A DNA stretch of 64,000 nt from Mycolicibacterium sp. MU0050 (lineage in GTDB: Bacteria; Actinomycetota; Actinomycetes; Mycobacteriales; Mycobacteriaceae). The notes beneath the pieces are model-generated. The model saw only the letters and a program-made list of their open reading frames with translations. It had not been told where the DNA came from and ran no database searches. Each line of letters starts with the position of its first letter. Within the stretch, counting starts at the first letter, position 1. The DNA lies in contig NZ_OY726395.1 of NCBI RefSeq assembly GCF_963378085.1, positions 496,001-560,000 of the forward strand. Reading direction: 5' to 3'. Position numbers and translations under genes: made by a program. This document shows positions 55,971 to 64,000 of the stretch, piece by piece.

Positions 55971-57440
55971 TCAGGTATTCCCCTGGCCGCTGTCGGCGAG
56001 CGCGTCGAGGAAAGACCGCGCCCACTGATCCACGTCGTGGGTGAGAACCTGGCGCCGTAGCGAGCGCATCCGCTGCCGCCCGTCCTCGGCGGTCTGGTTG
56101 AGCGCCGCCTCGATGGCATCCTTGACACCGTCCAGGTCGTGCGGGTTCACCAGGTAGCTGCGGCGCAGTTCGGCTGCGGCGCCGGTGAATTCGGAGAGCA
56201 CCAGCGCGCCGCCGAGGTCACTGCGACAGGCCACGTACTCCTTGGCGACCAGGTTCATCCCGTCGCGCAGCGGCGTCACCAACATCACGTCGGCCGCGAC
56301 GAAGAAGGCGATGAGCTCGTCGCGCGGCACCGGCCGGTGCAGGTACTGGACCACCGGGTGGCCCACCTCGCCGAATTCGCCGTTGATGTGGCCGACCTGC
56401 CGCTCGATGTCGTCGCGCAGCACGCGGTAGCTTTCGACCCGCTCGCGGCTGGGGGTGGCCAGCTGCACCAGCACCGTGTCGTTGCGGTCGGCGCGCCCCT
56501 CCTCGAGCAGTTCGGTGAAGGCCTCCAGGCGGACGTCGATGCCCTTGGTGTAGTCCAGCCGGTCGACGCCGAGCAGGATCTTGCGCGGATTGCCCAATTC
56601 GGCCCGGATCTCGCGGGCCCGACGGCGAATGTCGCGGTTCTTGGCTCGCTGGTCCAGCGCCGCCGAGTCGATCGAGATGGGGAAGGCACCCACCTTCACG
56701 GTGCGGAAGCCGTGCTGAACCTCGCCGAACCGGGACCGCACGCCGATCGACGCGCGGGTGGTGTTGGCGCCGATCAGCCGACGGGCCAGCACCAGGAAGT
56801 TCTGCGCGCCGCCGGCCAGATGGAAGCCCACCAGATCGGCGCCCAGCAGGCCCTCGGTGATCTCGGTGCGCCAGGGCATCTGCATGAACAGCTCGACCGG
56901 CGGGAAGGGGATGTGCAGGAAGAAGCCGATCACCAGATCGGGGCGCAGCATCCGCAGCATCTTGGGCACCAGCTGCAGCTGGTAGTCCTGGACCCACACG
57001 GTGGCACCCGGCGCGGCGGTGCGCGCCGTGGCCTCGGCGAAGCGGCGGTTGACCACCACGTAGCGGTCCCACCACTCGCGCCGGTACTCGGGTTTGACGA
57101 TCACGTCGTGATACAGCGGCCACAGTGTCGCGTTGGAAAAGCCCTCGTAGTACTGGGCGATGTCGTCGGCGCTGAGGCGGACCCGCTGCAGCAGCAGGTC
57201 TTCCTCGATGATCGGCTCGTCGATGACCTCGACGTCGTCCTCGGCCAGACCCGCCCAGCCGATCCAGGCGCCGCGGCGCTTACGCAGCAGTGGTTCCAAC
57301 GCGGTCACCAACCCACCAGGGCTGCGCTTCCATGTGGTACTGCCGTCGGGGTGCCGTTCCATGTCGATCGGCAACCGGTTGGCGACCACCACGAAGTCGG
57401 AGTCCCCGGAGGGGGCGGGCTGTCCCTCCCCCGGAGTCAC
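55971..57440 (-). CDS. otsA: Trehalose-6-phosphate synthase OtsA
   Basis: 489 aa from a GTG at 57440 that abuts the stop of the 54-aa gene. GT20 fold: [13 protein letters not shown] and [11 protein letters not shown] (glucose-6-phosphate loop), [33 protein letters not shown] and the nucleotide-sugar site [10 protein letters not shown] ... SEFTGAA. It joins a nucleotide-activated glucose to glucose-6-phosphate; trehalose feeds mycobacterial glycolipids. It converges on mce4, as Rv3490 does on Rv3492c; no Rv3491-type gene is seen between them. Confidence 0.95.
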   Translation of the reverse strand: MTPGEGQPAPSGDSDFVVVANRLPIDMERHPDGSTTWKRSPGGLVTALEPLLRKRRGAWIGWAGLAEDDVEVIDEPIIEEDLLLQRVRLSADDIAQYYEGFSNATLWPLYHDVIVKPEYRREWWDRYVVVNRRFAEATARTAAPGATVWVQDYQLQLVPKMLRMLRPDLVIGFFLHIPFPPVELFMQMPWRTEITEGLLGADLVGFHLAGGAQNFLVLARRLIGANTTRASIGVRSRFGEVQHGFRTVKVGAFPISIDSAALDQRAKNRDIRRRAREIRAELGNPRKILLGVDRLDYTKGIDVRLEAFTELLEEGRADRNDTVLVQLATPSRERVESYRVLRDDIERQVGHINGEFGEVGHPVVQYLHRPVPRDELIAFFVAADVMLVTPLRDGMNLVAKEYVACRSDLGGALVLSEFTGAAAELRRSYLVNPHDLDGVKDAIEAALNQTAEDGRQRMRSLRRQVLTHDVDQWARSFLDALADSGQGNT

Positions 57441-57605
57441 TTATGCCTCGGGCTTCGACGGTCCAATGCCGAGCATCGAGAGGAACACCCGGCACTCGTC
57501 GGCGTCGGTGGCGTAGGCGGCCACGACGCGTCGAGCCTGGCTGGCCGTATCGTCGGGCAACGGCTCGACATCGACGATCTCTGTGGGGTCTGTTTTCGCA
57601 GCCAT
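57441..57605 (-). CDS. 54-aa conserved small protein upstream of otsA (Rv3489-like)
   Basis: Read on the minus strand from ATG 57605 (MAAKTDPTEIVDVEPLPDDT) to TAA at 57441-57443, immediately followed by the otsA GTG. A single Cys (ECRVF) and an acidic, helical-looking middle are seen. M. tuberculosis carries a similar-sized gene (Rv3489) in the same place. The junction with no gap implies coupled translation and possibly a regulatory or structural partner for OtsA. Function unknown. Confidence 0.75.
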   Translation of the reverse strand: MAAKTDPTEIVDVEPLPDDTASQARRVVAAYATDADECRVFLSMLGIGPSKPEA

Positions 57606-57739
57606 GACACAACTCTAGCGACGTCGCACGTCCGCGTCCTAACCCTGAACCCTGCCGATCAGCAAATCGGCGGGCCGCGACCACCCGTTTCGAGCCGCCC
57701 GATGGTTTACGGTCTGGGTGGAAGTCGTAAAGTGCAGGC

Positions 57740-58675
57740 ATGGCTACGCCTCAGCAGACCGACAACACCTCTCCGGCCGGCGGCACCCCGGAGTTCGTGA
57801 GCTACGAGACCCTCGATGAGGGCCGCATCGCCCGGGTCTGGCTCAACCGCCCCGCCGAGCACAACGCCCAGAACCGGACCCTGTTGGTCCAGCTCGACGA
57901 GGCGTTCAAGAAGGCCGAGGCCGACGACGAGGTCCGGGTGATCATCCTCGCGGCCCGCGGCAAGAATTTCTCGGCCGGACACGACCTGGGCTCGGAGGCG
58001 GCCCTGGCCGAACGCACCCCGGGGCCGGGCATGCATCCCAGCTTCGCCTCCAACGGCGCCACCCGGCCGGGCATGGTCGAGAAGCTCTATCTGCAGGAGT
58101 GGCACTACTACTTCGAGAACACCAGCCGCTGGCGCGACCTGCGCAAGATCACCATCGCCTCGGTGCAGGGCAACGCCATCTCCGCGGGCCTGATGCTGGT
58201 CTGGGCGTGCGACCTGATCGTCGCCGCCGACAACGCCAAGTTCAGCGACGTGGTCGCGTCCCGGCTGGGCATGCCCGGCGTGGAGTACTTCGCCCACCCG
58301 TGGGAGTTCGGCCCCCGCAAGGCCAAGGAACTGCTGCTGACCGGCGACTCGCTCGACGCCGAGGAGGCGTACCGCCTGGGCATGGTGTCCAAGGTGTTCC
58401 CGGTCGCGGACCTGGAGGACAAGACGCTGGAGTTCGCCCGGCGCATCGCGGCGCTGCCGACCATGGCCACGCTGCTGATCAAGGACTCGGTGAACGCGGC
58501 GTCGGACGCCATGGGGTTCAGCGAGGCGTTGCGGCATGCCTTCCACATCCACGAGCTCGGGCATGCGCACTGGGCGGCCCACAACGAGAACCGATTCCCG
58601 GTGGCGCAGGCCCCCGATGTCCAGGATTGGCGCACGGCCAAGCCCACCCAACCGGCCCGCAAGGACGTTCCCTGA
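57740..58675 (+). CDS. Enoyl-CoA hydratase/isomerase family protein
   Basis: 311 aa. Crotonase fold with VWLNRPAEHNAQNRTLL, oxyanion loop RGKNFSAGHDLGSE, VQGNAISAGLMLVWACDLIVAAD and NAKFSDVVASRLGMPG, where the usual catalytic Glu is replaced by Asp/Val positions. The C-terminal HELGHAHWAAHNENRFPV is characteristic of the mycobacterial EchA subgroup that includes EchA13. It hydrates or isomerises an enoyl-CoA; no operator of the KstR type lies before it. The 134-bp gap upstream (57606-57739) shows no clear feature. Confidence 0.85.
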   Translation: MATPQQTDNTSPAGGTPEFVSYETLDEGRIARVWLNRPAEHNAQNRTLLVQLDEAFKKAEADDEVRVIILAARGKNFSAGHDLGSEAALAERTPGPGMHPSFASNGATRPGMVEKLYLQEWHYYFENTSRWRDLRKITIASVQGNAISAGLMLVWACDLIVAADNAKFSDVVASRLGMPGVEYFAHPWEFGPRKAKELLLTGDSLDAEEAYRLGMVSKVFPVADLEDKTLEFARRIAALPTMATLLIKDSVNAASDAMGFSEALRHAFHIHELGHAHWAAHNENRFPVAQAPDVQDWRTAKPTQPARKDVP

Positions 58676-58704
58676 CGCTGACGGCGCGCGGCGTATAGCG
58701 TTAC

Positions 58705-58718
58705 TAGAACCTGTTCCA
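58705..58718. promoter_or_regulatory. KstR-like operator upstream of an SDR-MFS-secreted protein unit
   Basis: tagaacctgttcca fits TnnAACnnGTTnnA. It lies 20 nt before the GTG of the SDR gene, which has GAAGGGGG as ribosome-binding site. A -10 is less clear than at the other sites. Confidence 0.65.
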
Positions 58719-58738
58719 ATTCAGCTGAAGGGGGCGCC

Positions 58739-59569
58739 GTGCAGTTGTCGTTCGAGGGCCGGACCTACCTGGTCACCGGCGGTGGAAGCGGCATCGGCAA
58801 GGGAGTGGCCGCCGCGCTGGTCGCCGCCGGTGCCAACGCGATGATCATCGGCCGCAACGCCGATCGCCTCGCCGCCGCCGCCGACGACATCAAGGCGGCC
58901 GGCGGTCCCGGCGACATCGCCTTCCAGCCCGCGGACGTCACCGACGAGGACCAGGTCAGCGGAGCCGTCGCGGCGGCCACCGCCTGGCACGGCCGGCTGC
59001 ACGGCGTCGTGCACAGCGCCGGCGGCAGCCACACCATCGGTCCCGTCACCCAGATCGACTCCGAGCTGTGGCGCAGCACCGTCGATCTCAACGTCAACGG
59101 CACCATGTATGTGCTCAAGCACTCGGCCCGCGAGATGGTGCGGGCCGGCGGCGGGTCGTTCGTCGGGATCTCCTCGATCGCGGCGAGCAACACCCACCGC
59201 TGGTTCGGCGCCTACGGTCCCGCGAAATCGGCGCTGGATGCCCTGCTCAAGCTCGCCGCCGACGAGTTGGGCCCCTCCTGGGTGCGCGTCAACGGGATTC
59301 GTCCGGGACTGACCCGCACCGACATGGTGGGGCCCATCATGGAGCTGCCCGCCACCCTCGAGGACTACCGCCAGTGCACGCCGCTACCTCGGGTCGGCGA
59401 GGTGGACGACATCGCCAACGTGGCGCTGTTCCTGCTCTCCGACGCCGCCGCGTACGTCACCGGACAGGTGATCAACGTCGACGGCGGGCACGGTCTGCGG
59501 CGGGGGCCGGACATCTCGGGCCTGCTCGAGCCGGCGTTCGGCGCCGACGGACTGCGCGGCGTCGTCTGA
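58739..59569 (+). CDS. Short-chain dehydrogenase/reductase
   Basis: 276 aa from a GTG at 58739. Rossmann YLVTGGGSGIGKGVAAALVAAGA, VVHSAGG in place of NNAG, active-site Ser in GISSIAAS, YGPAKSAL (YxxxK), GQVINVDGGHGLRR near the end. NAD(P)-dependent oxidation or reduction of a hydroxy/keto substrate is expected; the KstR-like site suggests a steroid or steroid-derived acyl-CoA. It leads a unit with an MFS transporter 4 bp downstream. Confidence 0.87.
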   Translation: MQLSFEGRTYLVTGGGSGIGKGVAAALVAAGANAMIIGRNADRLAAAADDIKAAGGPGDIAFQPADVTDEDQVSGAVAAATAWHGRLHGVVHSAGGSHTIGPVTQIDSELWRSTVDLNVNGTMYVLKHSAREMVRAGGGSFVGISSIAASNTHRWFGAYGPAKSALDALLKLAADELGPSWVRVNGIRPGLTRTDMVGPIMELPATLEDYRQCTPLPRVGEVDDIANVALFLLSDAAAYVTGQVINVDGGHGLRRGPDISGLLEPAFGADGLRGVV

Positions 59570-59573
59570 GCCG

Positions 59574-60881
59574 ATGACGCATCCGGCGCCGCCCGACGGC
59601 CACTCGCCGCGTCGCGCCTGGGCCGCCGTGGGCCTGTTGGCCGTCGTCGGGACGCTGAACTACGCGGACCGGTTCCTGCCCGCGGTGCTGGCCGAGCCCA
59701 TCAAGCAGGACCTGGACCTCTCGGACACCGAGATCGGCATCATCAACGGCTTCGGCTTCCTGGTGGTCTACGCGGTGCTGGGCATCTTCATCGCCCGGAT
59801 CTCCGACCGGGGCGCTTTCGGCCTGGTGGTGTCGGCGTGCCTCACGCTGTGGGGTGCGATGACGGTGCTCGGGGGTTGGGTACAGTCCGGCTTCCAGCTG
59901 GTCCTCACCCGGGTCGGCGTCGCGGTGGGCGAGGCGGGCAGCACGCCCGCCGCCCACGCCTACGTCGCGCGGAACTTCGCTCCGCACCGGCGCGCGGCGC
60001 CGCTGGCCGTGATCACCCTGTCCATCCCGTTGGCCAGTGCGGCCAGCCTGATCGGCGGCGGGCTGCTGGCCGAATCGCTGGGCTGGCGAAGCGCCTTCAT
60101 CGTGATGGGCGTGATCAGCATCCTGGTGGCCCCACTGGTGTTGGTGGTGCTGGGCCCGCGGCAGTCGCTGCCCGCCGAGCCGGCGCCCGCGGCCGTCGCC
60201 GACACCACCCGGTGGTGGGATCTGCTGAGCAAGCCGAGCTACCGCGCCATCGTGGCCGGCGCCGCGTGCGTGTCGTTCGCGGGTTACTCGTTGACGACGT
60301 TCGCGCCGGCCTTCCTGATGCGCGGCCGCGGCATGTCGCTGGGGGAGGTGGCGTGGCAATACGGCGTGGCCAGCGGCGTCACCGGAATCCTCGGTCTGCT
60401 GCTGCTGGTCGGCCGGCTCGCCGACCGGCTCTCCGGCCGCGACCCCCGGTGGCTGCTGTGGCTGGTCGCCGCGATGACGGCCGCCATGGTGCCGTTCTCG
60501 GTGGCCGCCCTGCTGGTCGACAACAGCGCCGCCACGGTGTGGTGCCTCGCGCTGGCCTACGTGATCGGCACCGCGTACATGGCGCCGTCGATCGCGGCGA
60601 TCCAGCGGCTGGTCCGGCCCGAGCAGCGGGCCACCGCCTCGGCGATCTTCCTGTTCTTCAGCGCGATCATCGGGTCGGCGGGACCGCTGCTGACCGGGAT
60701 GATCAGCGATGCGCTGCTGGAAAGTCTGGGCGCCATGGCGTTGGAGCGGGCCCTGTTCGTCGTGCCGGTGGTCCAGGTCCTGGCCATCGCCTGCTACCTG
60801 TGGGCCAGCCGACGGTTCACGCGGGAGATCATCGATGAGCCCTCCGTCGTGGCCGCCGAAGCCGAATCGCTGCGCCAGTAG
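59574..60881 (+). CDS. MFS transporter
   Basis: 435 aa with about 12 hydrophobic helices. The MFS signature between helices 2 and 3 is present as ISDRGAFG and a second conserved loop as VGVAVGEAGSTPAAHAY, with the ADR motif in NYADRFLPAV typical of the ACS/OPA-like organic-anion subgroup. It would move an organic acid or drug across the membrane. The ATG lies 2 bases after the SDR stop, so both are probably co-transcribed behind the KstR-like site. Confidence 0.88.
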   Translation: MTHPAPPDGHSPRRAWAAVGLLAVVGTLNYADRFLPAVLAEPIKQDLDLSDTEIGIINGFGFLVVYAVLGIFIARISDRGAFGLVVSACLTLWGAMTVLGGWVQSGFQLVLTRVGVAVGEAGSTPAAHAYVARNFAPHRRAAPLAVITLSIPLASAASLIGGGLLAESLGWRSAFIVMGVISILVAPLVLVVLGPRQSLPAEPAPAAVADTTRWWDLLSKPSYRAIVAGAACVSFAGYSLTTFAPAFLMRGRGMSLGEVAWQYGVASGVTGILGLLLLVGRLADRLSGRDPRWLLWLVAAMTAAMVPFSVAALLVDNSAATVWCLALAYVIGTAYMAPSIAAIQRLVRPEQRATASAIFLFFSAIIGSAGPLLTGMISDALLESLGAMALERALFVVPVVQVLAIACYLWASRRFTREIIDEPSVVAAEAESLRQ

Positions 60882-60923
60882 GCTGACACAGCCGGAACAG
60901 ACACGCCGCAAAGGATTCGGATC

Positions 60924-61445
60924 ATGAGGTCCAGTAGAGAGTCGTCACGGGGTGCTCGGCGCCTCGCGGCGCTGGTCGGCGCGGTGGTGGCTGCGGTGGC
61001 GGTCGCACCGCATGCGACGGCCGAGCCCGAACCCGAGCCGTGGCCGACCCTGCGGTACTTCGATCACGCCGACGTCGCGCCGTGGACCTTCCCGGGCGTC
61101 GACGGGGTGTGGTTCCTGGCTCCCACGGGGCAGAACTGCGGAATCTGGGGCCGCGGCAGCTTCGCCTGCAGCGGCCACATCCCCGGGGCGCCGCCCGGCA
61201 CGCAGGCGGTCGGCTGGGTCACCGGCGACCGGGCGATGCATTACGACTGGACGGTGCCGTTCCGGATGCCGCCGACCAGGGCGCATGCGCCGCTGCCCTC
61301 GCGCACCGTCGTCGAACACCAGGGCACCACCTGCGCGGTGACCGGCGAGGCGCAAACCTACTGTGAGCGTGGGCCGTTGAAGTTCATGCTCAGTGCCGAA
61401 GGGACCTGGCTCACCCCGCCCTGGATGGACCTGAGTCGCCGCTGA
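60924..61445 (+). CDS. Secreted protein of unknown function
   Basis: 173 aa. Signal peptide with hydrophobic core (LAALVGAVVAAVAVA) and a cleavage near ATA-EPE (about residue 34). The mature part has Cys pairs in GQNCGIWGRGSFACSGHIPG and TTCAVTGEAQTYCERG, suggesting two disulfides, and a conserved-looking GVDGVWFLAPTG. I recognise it only as a mycobacterial secreted protein type. It follows the MFS gene by 42 bp and converges with the CAP-like gene, with 4 bp between stops. Confidence 0.78.
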   Translation: MRSSRESSRGARRLAALVGAVVAAVAVAPHATAEPEPEPWPTLRYFDHADVAPWTFPGVDGVWFLAPTGQNCGIWGRGSFACSGHIPGAPPGTQAVGWVTGDRAMHYDWTVPFRMPPTRAHAPLPSRTVVEHQGTTCAVTGEAQTYCERGPLKFMLSAEGTWLTPPWMDLSRR

Positions 61446-61449
61446 CCCC

Positions 61450-61929
61450 TCAGCCCGCCAGCACCGCCACCACGACGGTGCGGCCGGCGTCGGTGTGGAG
61501 GACGCTGGTCCCGAACCGATTGTAGGCACAGTCCGGGATCGCCGAATGTCCCTGGAGCAGAGCGCCTTTGATGGCGTCGCCGGCGGTGCTTCCCTGACCC
61601 TGCAACTGGATCGCCCGCTCGGCGTCGCTGCCGAGGTCGTGCAGCACGAACAGCGGGTCCGTGACCGGCACGTGGTCGGCGGTGTGGCCGAGATAGTCCG
61701 CGGTGGAGCGGTTGGACAGTTCGGCGGCACGCTGCGCCAACGGATCATGCGCCAGCGCCGGGCACGGGCCCGCGGCGCGCACTGCGGCGATCCCTGCGTC
61801 GAACCGGGTGTTGTCCTCGGCCAGAGCCGGGGCGGCACAGAGTAATCCGGAACACAGCAGGACCGCCGGTACGGCGAGGGTTCGGGGACGTCGGTTCACG
61901 ACGGACATCCGGGAGTCATCGGCAGACAT
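61450..61929 (-). CDS. Secreted CAP-domain-like protein
   Basis: 159 aa, or 152 from the internal ATG at 61908. Signal peptide ends near ALA-EDN (about residue 38). The mature domain has a CAP/SCP-like pattern: a Cys pair (GPCPALAHDPLAQRAAELSNRSTADYLGHT ... IPDCAYNRFGTSVL) and a final hydrophobic strand (TVVVAVLAG). It overlaps the preceding gene by 14 nt if the longer start is used. It ends the second mce operon of the window. A gene of this kind, Rv3491, lies beside otsA in M. tuberculosis; the relation is unverified. Confidence 0.72.
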   Translation of the reverse strand: MSADDSRMSVVNRRPRTLAVPAVLLCSGLLCAAPALAEDNTRFDAGIAAVRAAGPCPALAHDPLAQRAAELSNRSTADYLGHTADHVPVTDPLFVLHDLGSDAERAIQLQGQGSTAGDAIKGALLQGHSAIPDCAYNRFGTSVLHTDAGRTVVVAVLAG

Positions 61930-62551
61930 GGGACCTGTTGATCCTGCTGCCCCAGTACTTGAAGCGCTGCACGGAGGGGCCGGTGAACCACGCCGGTTGG
62001 CGTGCCCGAATCCCGCCGCTCACGTTGGACAGGTGTTGCCACATCAGGTAGAAGCTCTCCCCTTGGTACAGCGGAAAGTAGTTGTCGCCGGCGAACGTCC
62101 GGGTCTGGGTCAGTGCCTGCGCGCGCGGGGTCAGAAAGGCCACCGACTGGTCGATGTTCGCGGTCACCGCGTCGGCGTGCGCGACGACGTCGTCGGCAGC
62201 CCAGTCGCCGTGCCGGCTGATCAGTTTGACGTTGAACCGGTCGATCTGCTGCAGCAACTCGTCGTACTGCGCGGTGAACCACTGACACATCTCGCGTTGC
62301 GCGGTGATGTCGGCGTCGGTGACATGGCGTCGCGAGTCCTCATACAGGGCGGGGAATTTGGGCTGCCAGTCCGACGGGGTCGGGACTATCACCGGCAGCC
62401 GCGGGGGCGGCGGTTCGTGCCCGACCGGGTCCGGGGCGGGGTCGCCCAGCGCGGACGGCGCCGCCGACAGCGCGGCGCAGGCGGCGACGCCCAGCCCCGC
62501 GAGCAACGCCGCCGCCCGGCGCCGCCACCTGGGTTCTGCTGCCCCTGCCAC
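61916..62551 (-). CDS. Secreted protein encoded in a mce operon
   Basis: 211 aa. N-terminal signal sequence (ALLAGLGVAACAALSAAPSA; cleavage near ALG-DPA, or lipidation of Cys is possible). The mature protein is Pro-rich at first and then helical with aromatic residues (REMCQWFTAQYDELLQQID; YFPLYQGESFYLMWQHLSNVSGG) and a C-terminal Cys pair half. It begins 9 nt after the mas-type gene. Unknown function; the operon implies a part in Mce-linked envelope transport. Confidence 0.78.
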   Translation of the reverse strand: MAGAAEPRWRRRAAALLAGLGVAACAALSAAPSALGDPAPDPVGHEPPPPRLPVIVPTPSDWQPKFPALYEDSRRHVTDADITAQREMCQWFTAQYDELLQQIDRFNVKLISRHGDWAADDVVAHADAVTANIDQSVAFLTPRAQALTQTRTFAGDNYFPLYQGESFYLMWQHLSNVSGGIRARQPAWFTGPSVQRFKYWGSRINRSHVCR

Positions 62552-62560
62552 TGTGAGCTC

Positions 62561-63187
62561 CTATCGTCCGCCGAGAGCGGCGTCGATGCCGCCGACGTCG
62601 GTGATCTGCCAATCGTTGTCGGCGTCGAGGGTGATGCTGTAGGTCGCGGTGGACTGCAACCCTTGCGGGGACTGGGTGGTCTTGGTCAACACGCTGACGA
62701 ACGCGTCCACGACGTATACGCCGCCGGTGCTGGACCGCACGATGGCCGCCACCGGCTTGGCCGTCGACTCCCACTGCAGCGGGGTCAGGATCTGCTCCAT
62801 CGAATCGGCCGCCTCCCCGAGTCGGGCCGACAGCTCCGGTGAGGTGCCTGCCACCAGGCGCGCCTTCCAGGCGGCCAGGTCGCGGAAATCCATCTGGGCG
62901 GCCGACACGGCGTAATCCATCGCCACCTGCTGGGCCCGCTCGTTGTCGGCGGCCTGCCGCGCCTGGGCGTCGAGTTGGCTGCGCGCGTCGAGGTACAGCC
63001 AGGCCAGCGCCCCGACCGCCACCAGGAGCACGGCCACCAGCCCGCCGACCAGCAGCGAGCGCACGGACAGGGAGATCTGCCGGGACCCGGCGGATTCCGA
63101 AACTGCGGGTTGAGGCGTCTTCTCGGGATCTTCATCGATGGCCGCGGTCTCGGAAGCCTCGACGTCATCGGGGTTGCTGTCGGCCAT
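62561..63187 (-). CDS. Mce-associated (Mas-type) membrane protein
   Basis: 208 aa. Acidic cytosolic N-terminus (about 1-42), one membrane helix (about 46-66: LLVGGLVAVLLVAVGALAWL), then the Mas/SnoaL-like domain (QLDAQARQAADNERAQQVAMDYAVSAAQMDFRDLAAWKARLVAGTSPEL). The architecture matches Mas4A. Located 42 nt after the Mce gene stop, as mas genes follow mceF. Confidence 0.85.
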   Translation of the reverse strand: MADSNPDDVEASETAAIDEDPEKTPQPAVSESAGSRQISLSVRSLLVGGLVAVLLVAVGALAWLYLDARSQLDAQARQAADNERAQQVAMDYAVSAAQMDFRDLAAWKARLVAGTSPELSARLGEAADSMEQILTPLQWESTAKPVAAIVRSSTGGVYVVDAFVSVLTKTTQSPQGLQSTATYSITLDADNDWQITDVGGIDAALGGR

Positions 63188-63229
63188 CTTTCTGCCTTCC
63201 TTGCCGAATGTCTCTGGTGGTGGTGGGTC

Positions 63230-64000
63230 CTAGGGCGGTGGGAGCAGTGTGACGCGCAGGTCGATCGCGCCGTCTTCCGGTACCCCGCGGAGCATGTTGT
63301 CGAGCAGCCGGCCGGTGTCGAAGTTCGTCAACGCCGAGCCGATGGCCCGCACATTGGGCAGCAGCGTCTCGGCCAGCACCTTGATGTCCGGGGACCGGGT
63401 GTCCAGAAAGTACTGGATCCTGGCCAGGTAGGCCTGGAAACGCTCGAGGGCCTCGGGGGAGCCGGCGAGCACCAGGTTCATCGCCCCGCCGAAGATGCCC
63501 TGCACGTTGGGTCCGAGCTGGTTGATGCTCGGGGCGAGATTGGCCAGCGCGGGCCCGACGAAGCCGGCGTTGCGCAGCAGCGTCTGCAGGTTGATCAGCA
63601 GTTCGCGGCCGCGGCCGTCCATGCTGGTTGCCTCGGTGCGCAGCAGGGTGGCCGCGCGGGCCAGGTTGGGCAGCACCACCTGCGGGTCGCCGAGTGCGGT
63701 GTCCGCCTCGACGACGATGCGTTCGAGTTGCTCGGGGTCGGACTGTTGCAACAGGTGACCCATGCTCATCGCCAGATCGGAGATGGTGGGCGGCGTGGTG
63801 ATGGCCTCGGTGGTGATGCGGTCGCTGTCGGCGAGCATCGGCCCGGTCCGTCCGCGCGGGAAGAACCCGATGTAGGTTTCGCCCAGCGCCGACAGGTTGT
63901 CGACCCGGACCACGCTGTCCACCGGAATCGGATATTCCTCGCCGACGTAGAAATGCACCGTGGTGGCCTCGACGCGGGGTTCGATGCCCGTCACCTTGCC
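63230..64000 (-). CDS. Mce-family protein of a second mce operon (partial, N-terminus outside window)
   Basis: About 257 codons are visible, reading in from the right edge with GKVTGIEPRVEATTVHFYVG. This is the end of an MCE (MlaD) domain, followed by the helical region with DNLSALGETYIGFFP and NLAPSINQLGPNVQGIFGGAMN. It lacks the long Pro-rich tail of many MceF proteins. As the gene just before a mas gene it is probably the F-position subunit. A GTG at 63994 is unlikely to be the real start because the MCE domain continues through the edge. Confidence 0.85.
   Translation of the reverse strand, partial: GKVTGIEPRVEATTVHFYVGEEYPIPVDSVVRVDNLSALGETYIGFFPRGRTGPMLADSDRITTEAITTPPTISDLAMSMGHLLQQSDPEQLERIVVEADTALGDPQVVLPNLARAATLLRTEATSMDGRGRELLINLQTLLRNAGFVGPALANLAPSINQLGPNVQGIFGGAMNLVLAGSPEALERFQAYLARIQYFLDTRSPDIKVLAETLLPNVRAIGSALTNFDTGRLLDNMLRGVPEDGAIDLRVTLLPPP

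Overview
The window is high-GC actinobacterial DNA, almost certainly from a Mycobacterium/Mycolicibacterium. The evidence is a Mas-type polyketide synthase with a fatty-acyl-AMP ligase, an MmpS/MmpL export set, mycobacterial hemophore-like proteins, a complete mce4 operon, and a cholesterol side-chain cluster (kshA, ltp3, ltp4, cyp142, echA19, fadD19, fadD17, fadE26/27, fdxD, hsd4A) in a layout recognisable from the M. tuberculosis Rv3489-Rv3531c region. Assignments to named genes rest on recalled family knowledge and motifs read from the sequence; no database search was run.

Left part (1-17.4 kb), lipid assembly and export. The left edge carries the istA end of an IS21-family element. Its terminus lies inside a gene for a Gap/Sap-like membrane protein, of which only the first ~30 codons remain, immediately downstream of a six-domain PKS on the minus strand. 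Diverging from the PKS are a FAAL-type FadD, an alpha/beta hydrolase, an MmpS and two very similar MmpLs, followed by two secreted hemophore-like proteins and a strong terminator hairpin.

Middle (17.4-45.3 kb), DNA metabolism then steroid catabolism. A RecQ helicase with a C-terminal phosphoribosyltransferase-like domain converges on an IclR regulator. Then follow the Rv3531c-Rv3529c-like trio, an MBL hydrolase / His-rich protein / KshA operon, the Ltp3/Ltp4/DUF35 operon, an F420-type oxidoreductase, an acetoacetate-decarboxylase-like protein with CYP142, EchA19, FadD19, a nitronate-monooxygenase-like flavoprotein, an IlvX-like ThDP enzyme, FadD17/FadE27/FadE26, and FdxD/Hsd4A. 14-bp sites fitting the KstR consensus TnnAACnnGTTnnA sit in front of most of these units. 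A DUF559 endonuclease-like gene with three ~46-bp palindromic repeats interrupts the cluster between cyp142 and echA19.

Right part (45.3-64 kb). The mce4 steroid importer (yrbE4A-yrbE4B-mce4ABCDEF-mas4AB) is a tightly overlapping ten-gene operon behind a promoter with a KstR-like site in its spacer. It converges on otsA and a 54-aa upstream gene. Next come an enoyl-CoA hydratase, then an SDR-MFS-secreted protein unit with another KstR-like site. The window ends in the 3' part of a second mce operon, with a Mce protein, a Mas protein and two secreted proteins on the minus strand.

Together the genes describe uptake (Mce4), ring attack (KshA), side-chain oxidation and CoA activation (CYP142, FdxD, FadD17, FadD19), beta-oxidation (FadE26/27, EchA19, Hsd4A) and side-chain cleavage (Ltp3/Ltp4 with DUF35) of sterols. 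A separate surface-lipid locus carries an IS-interrupted gene. No rRNA, tRNA or CRISPR was seen, and no gene-free stretch exceeds 300 bases.
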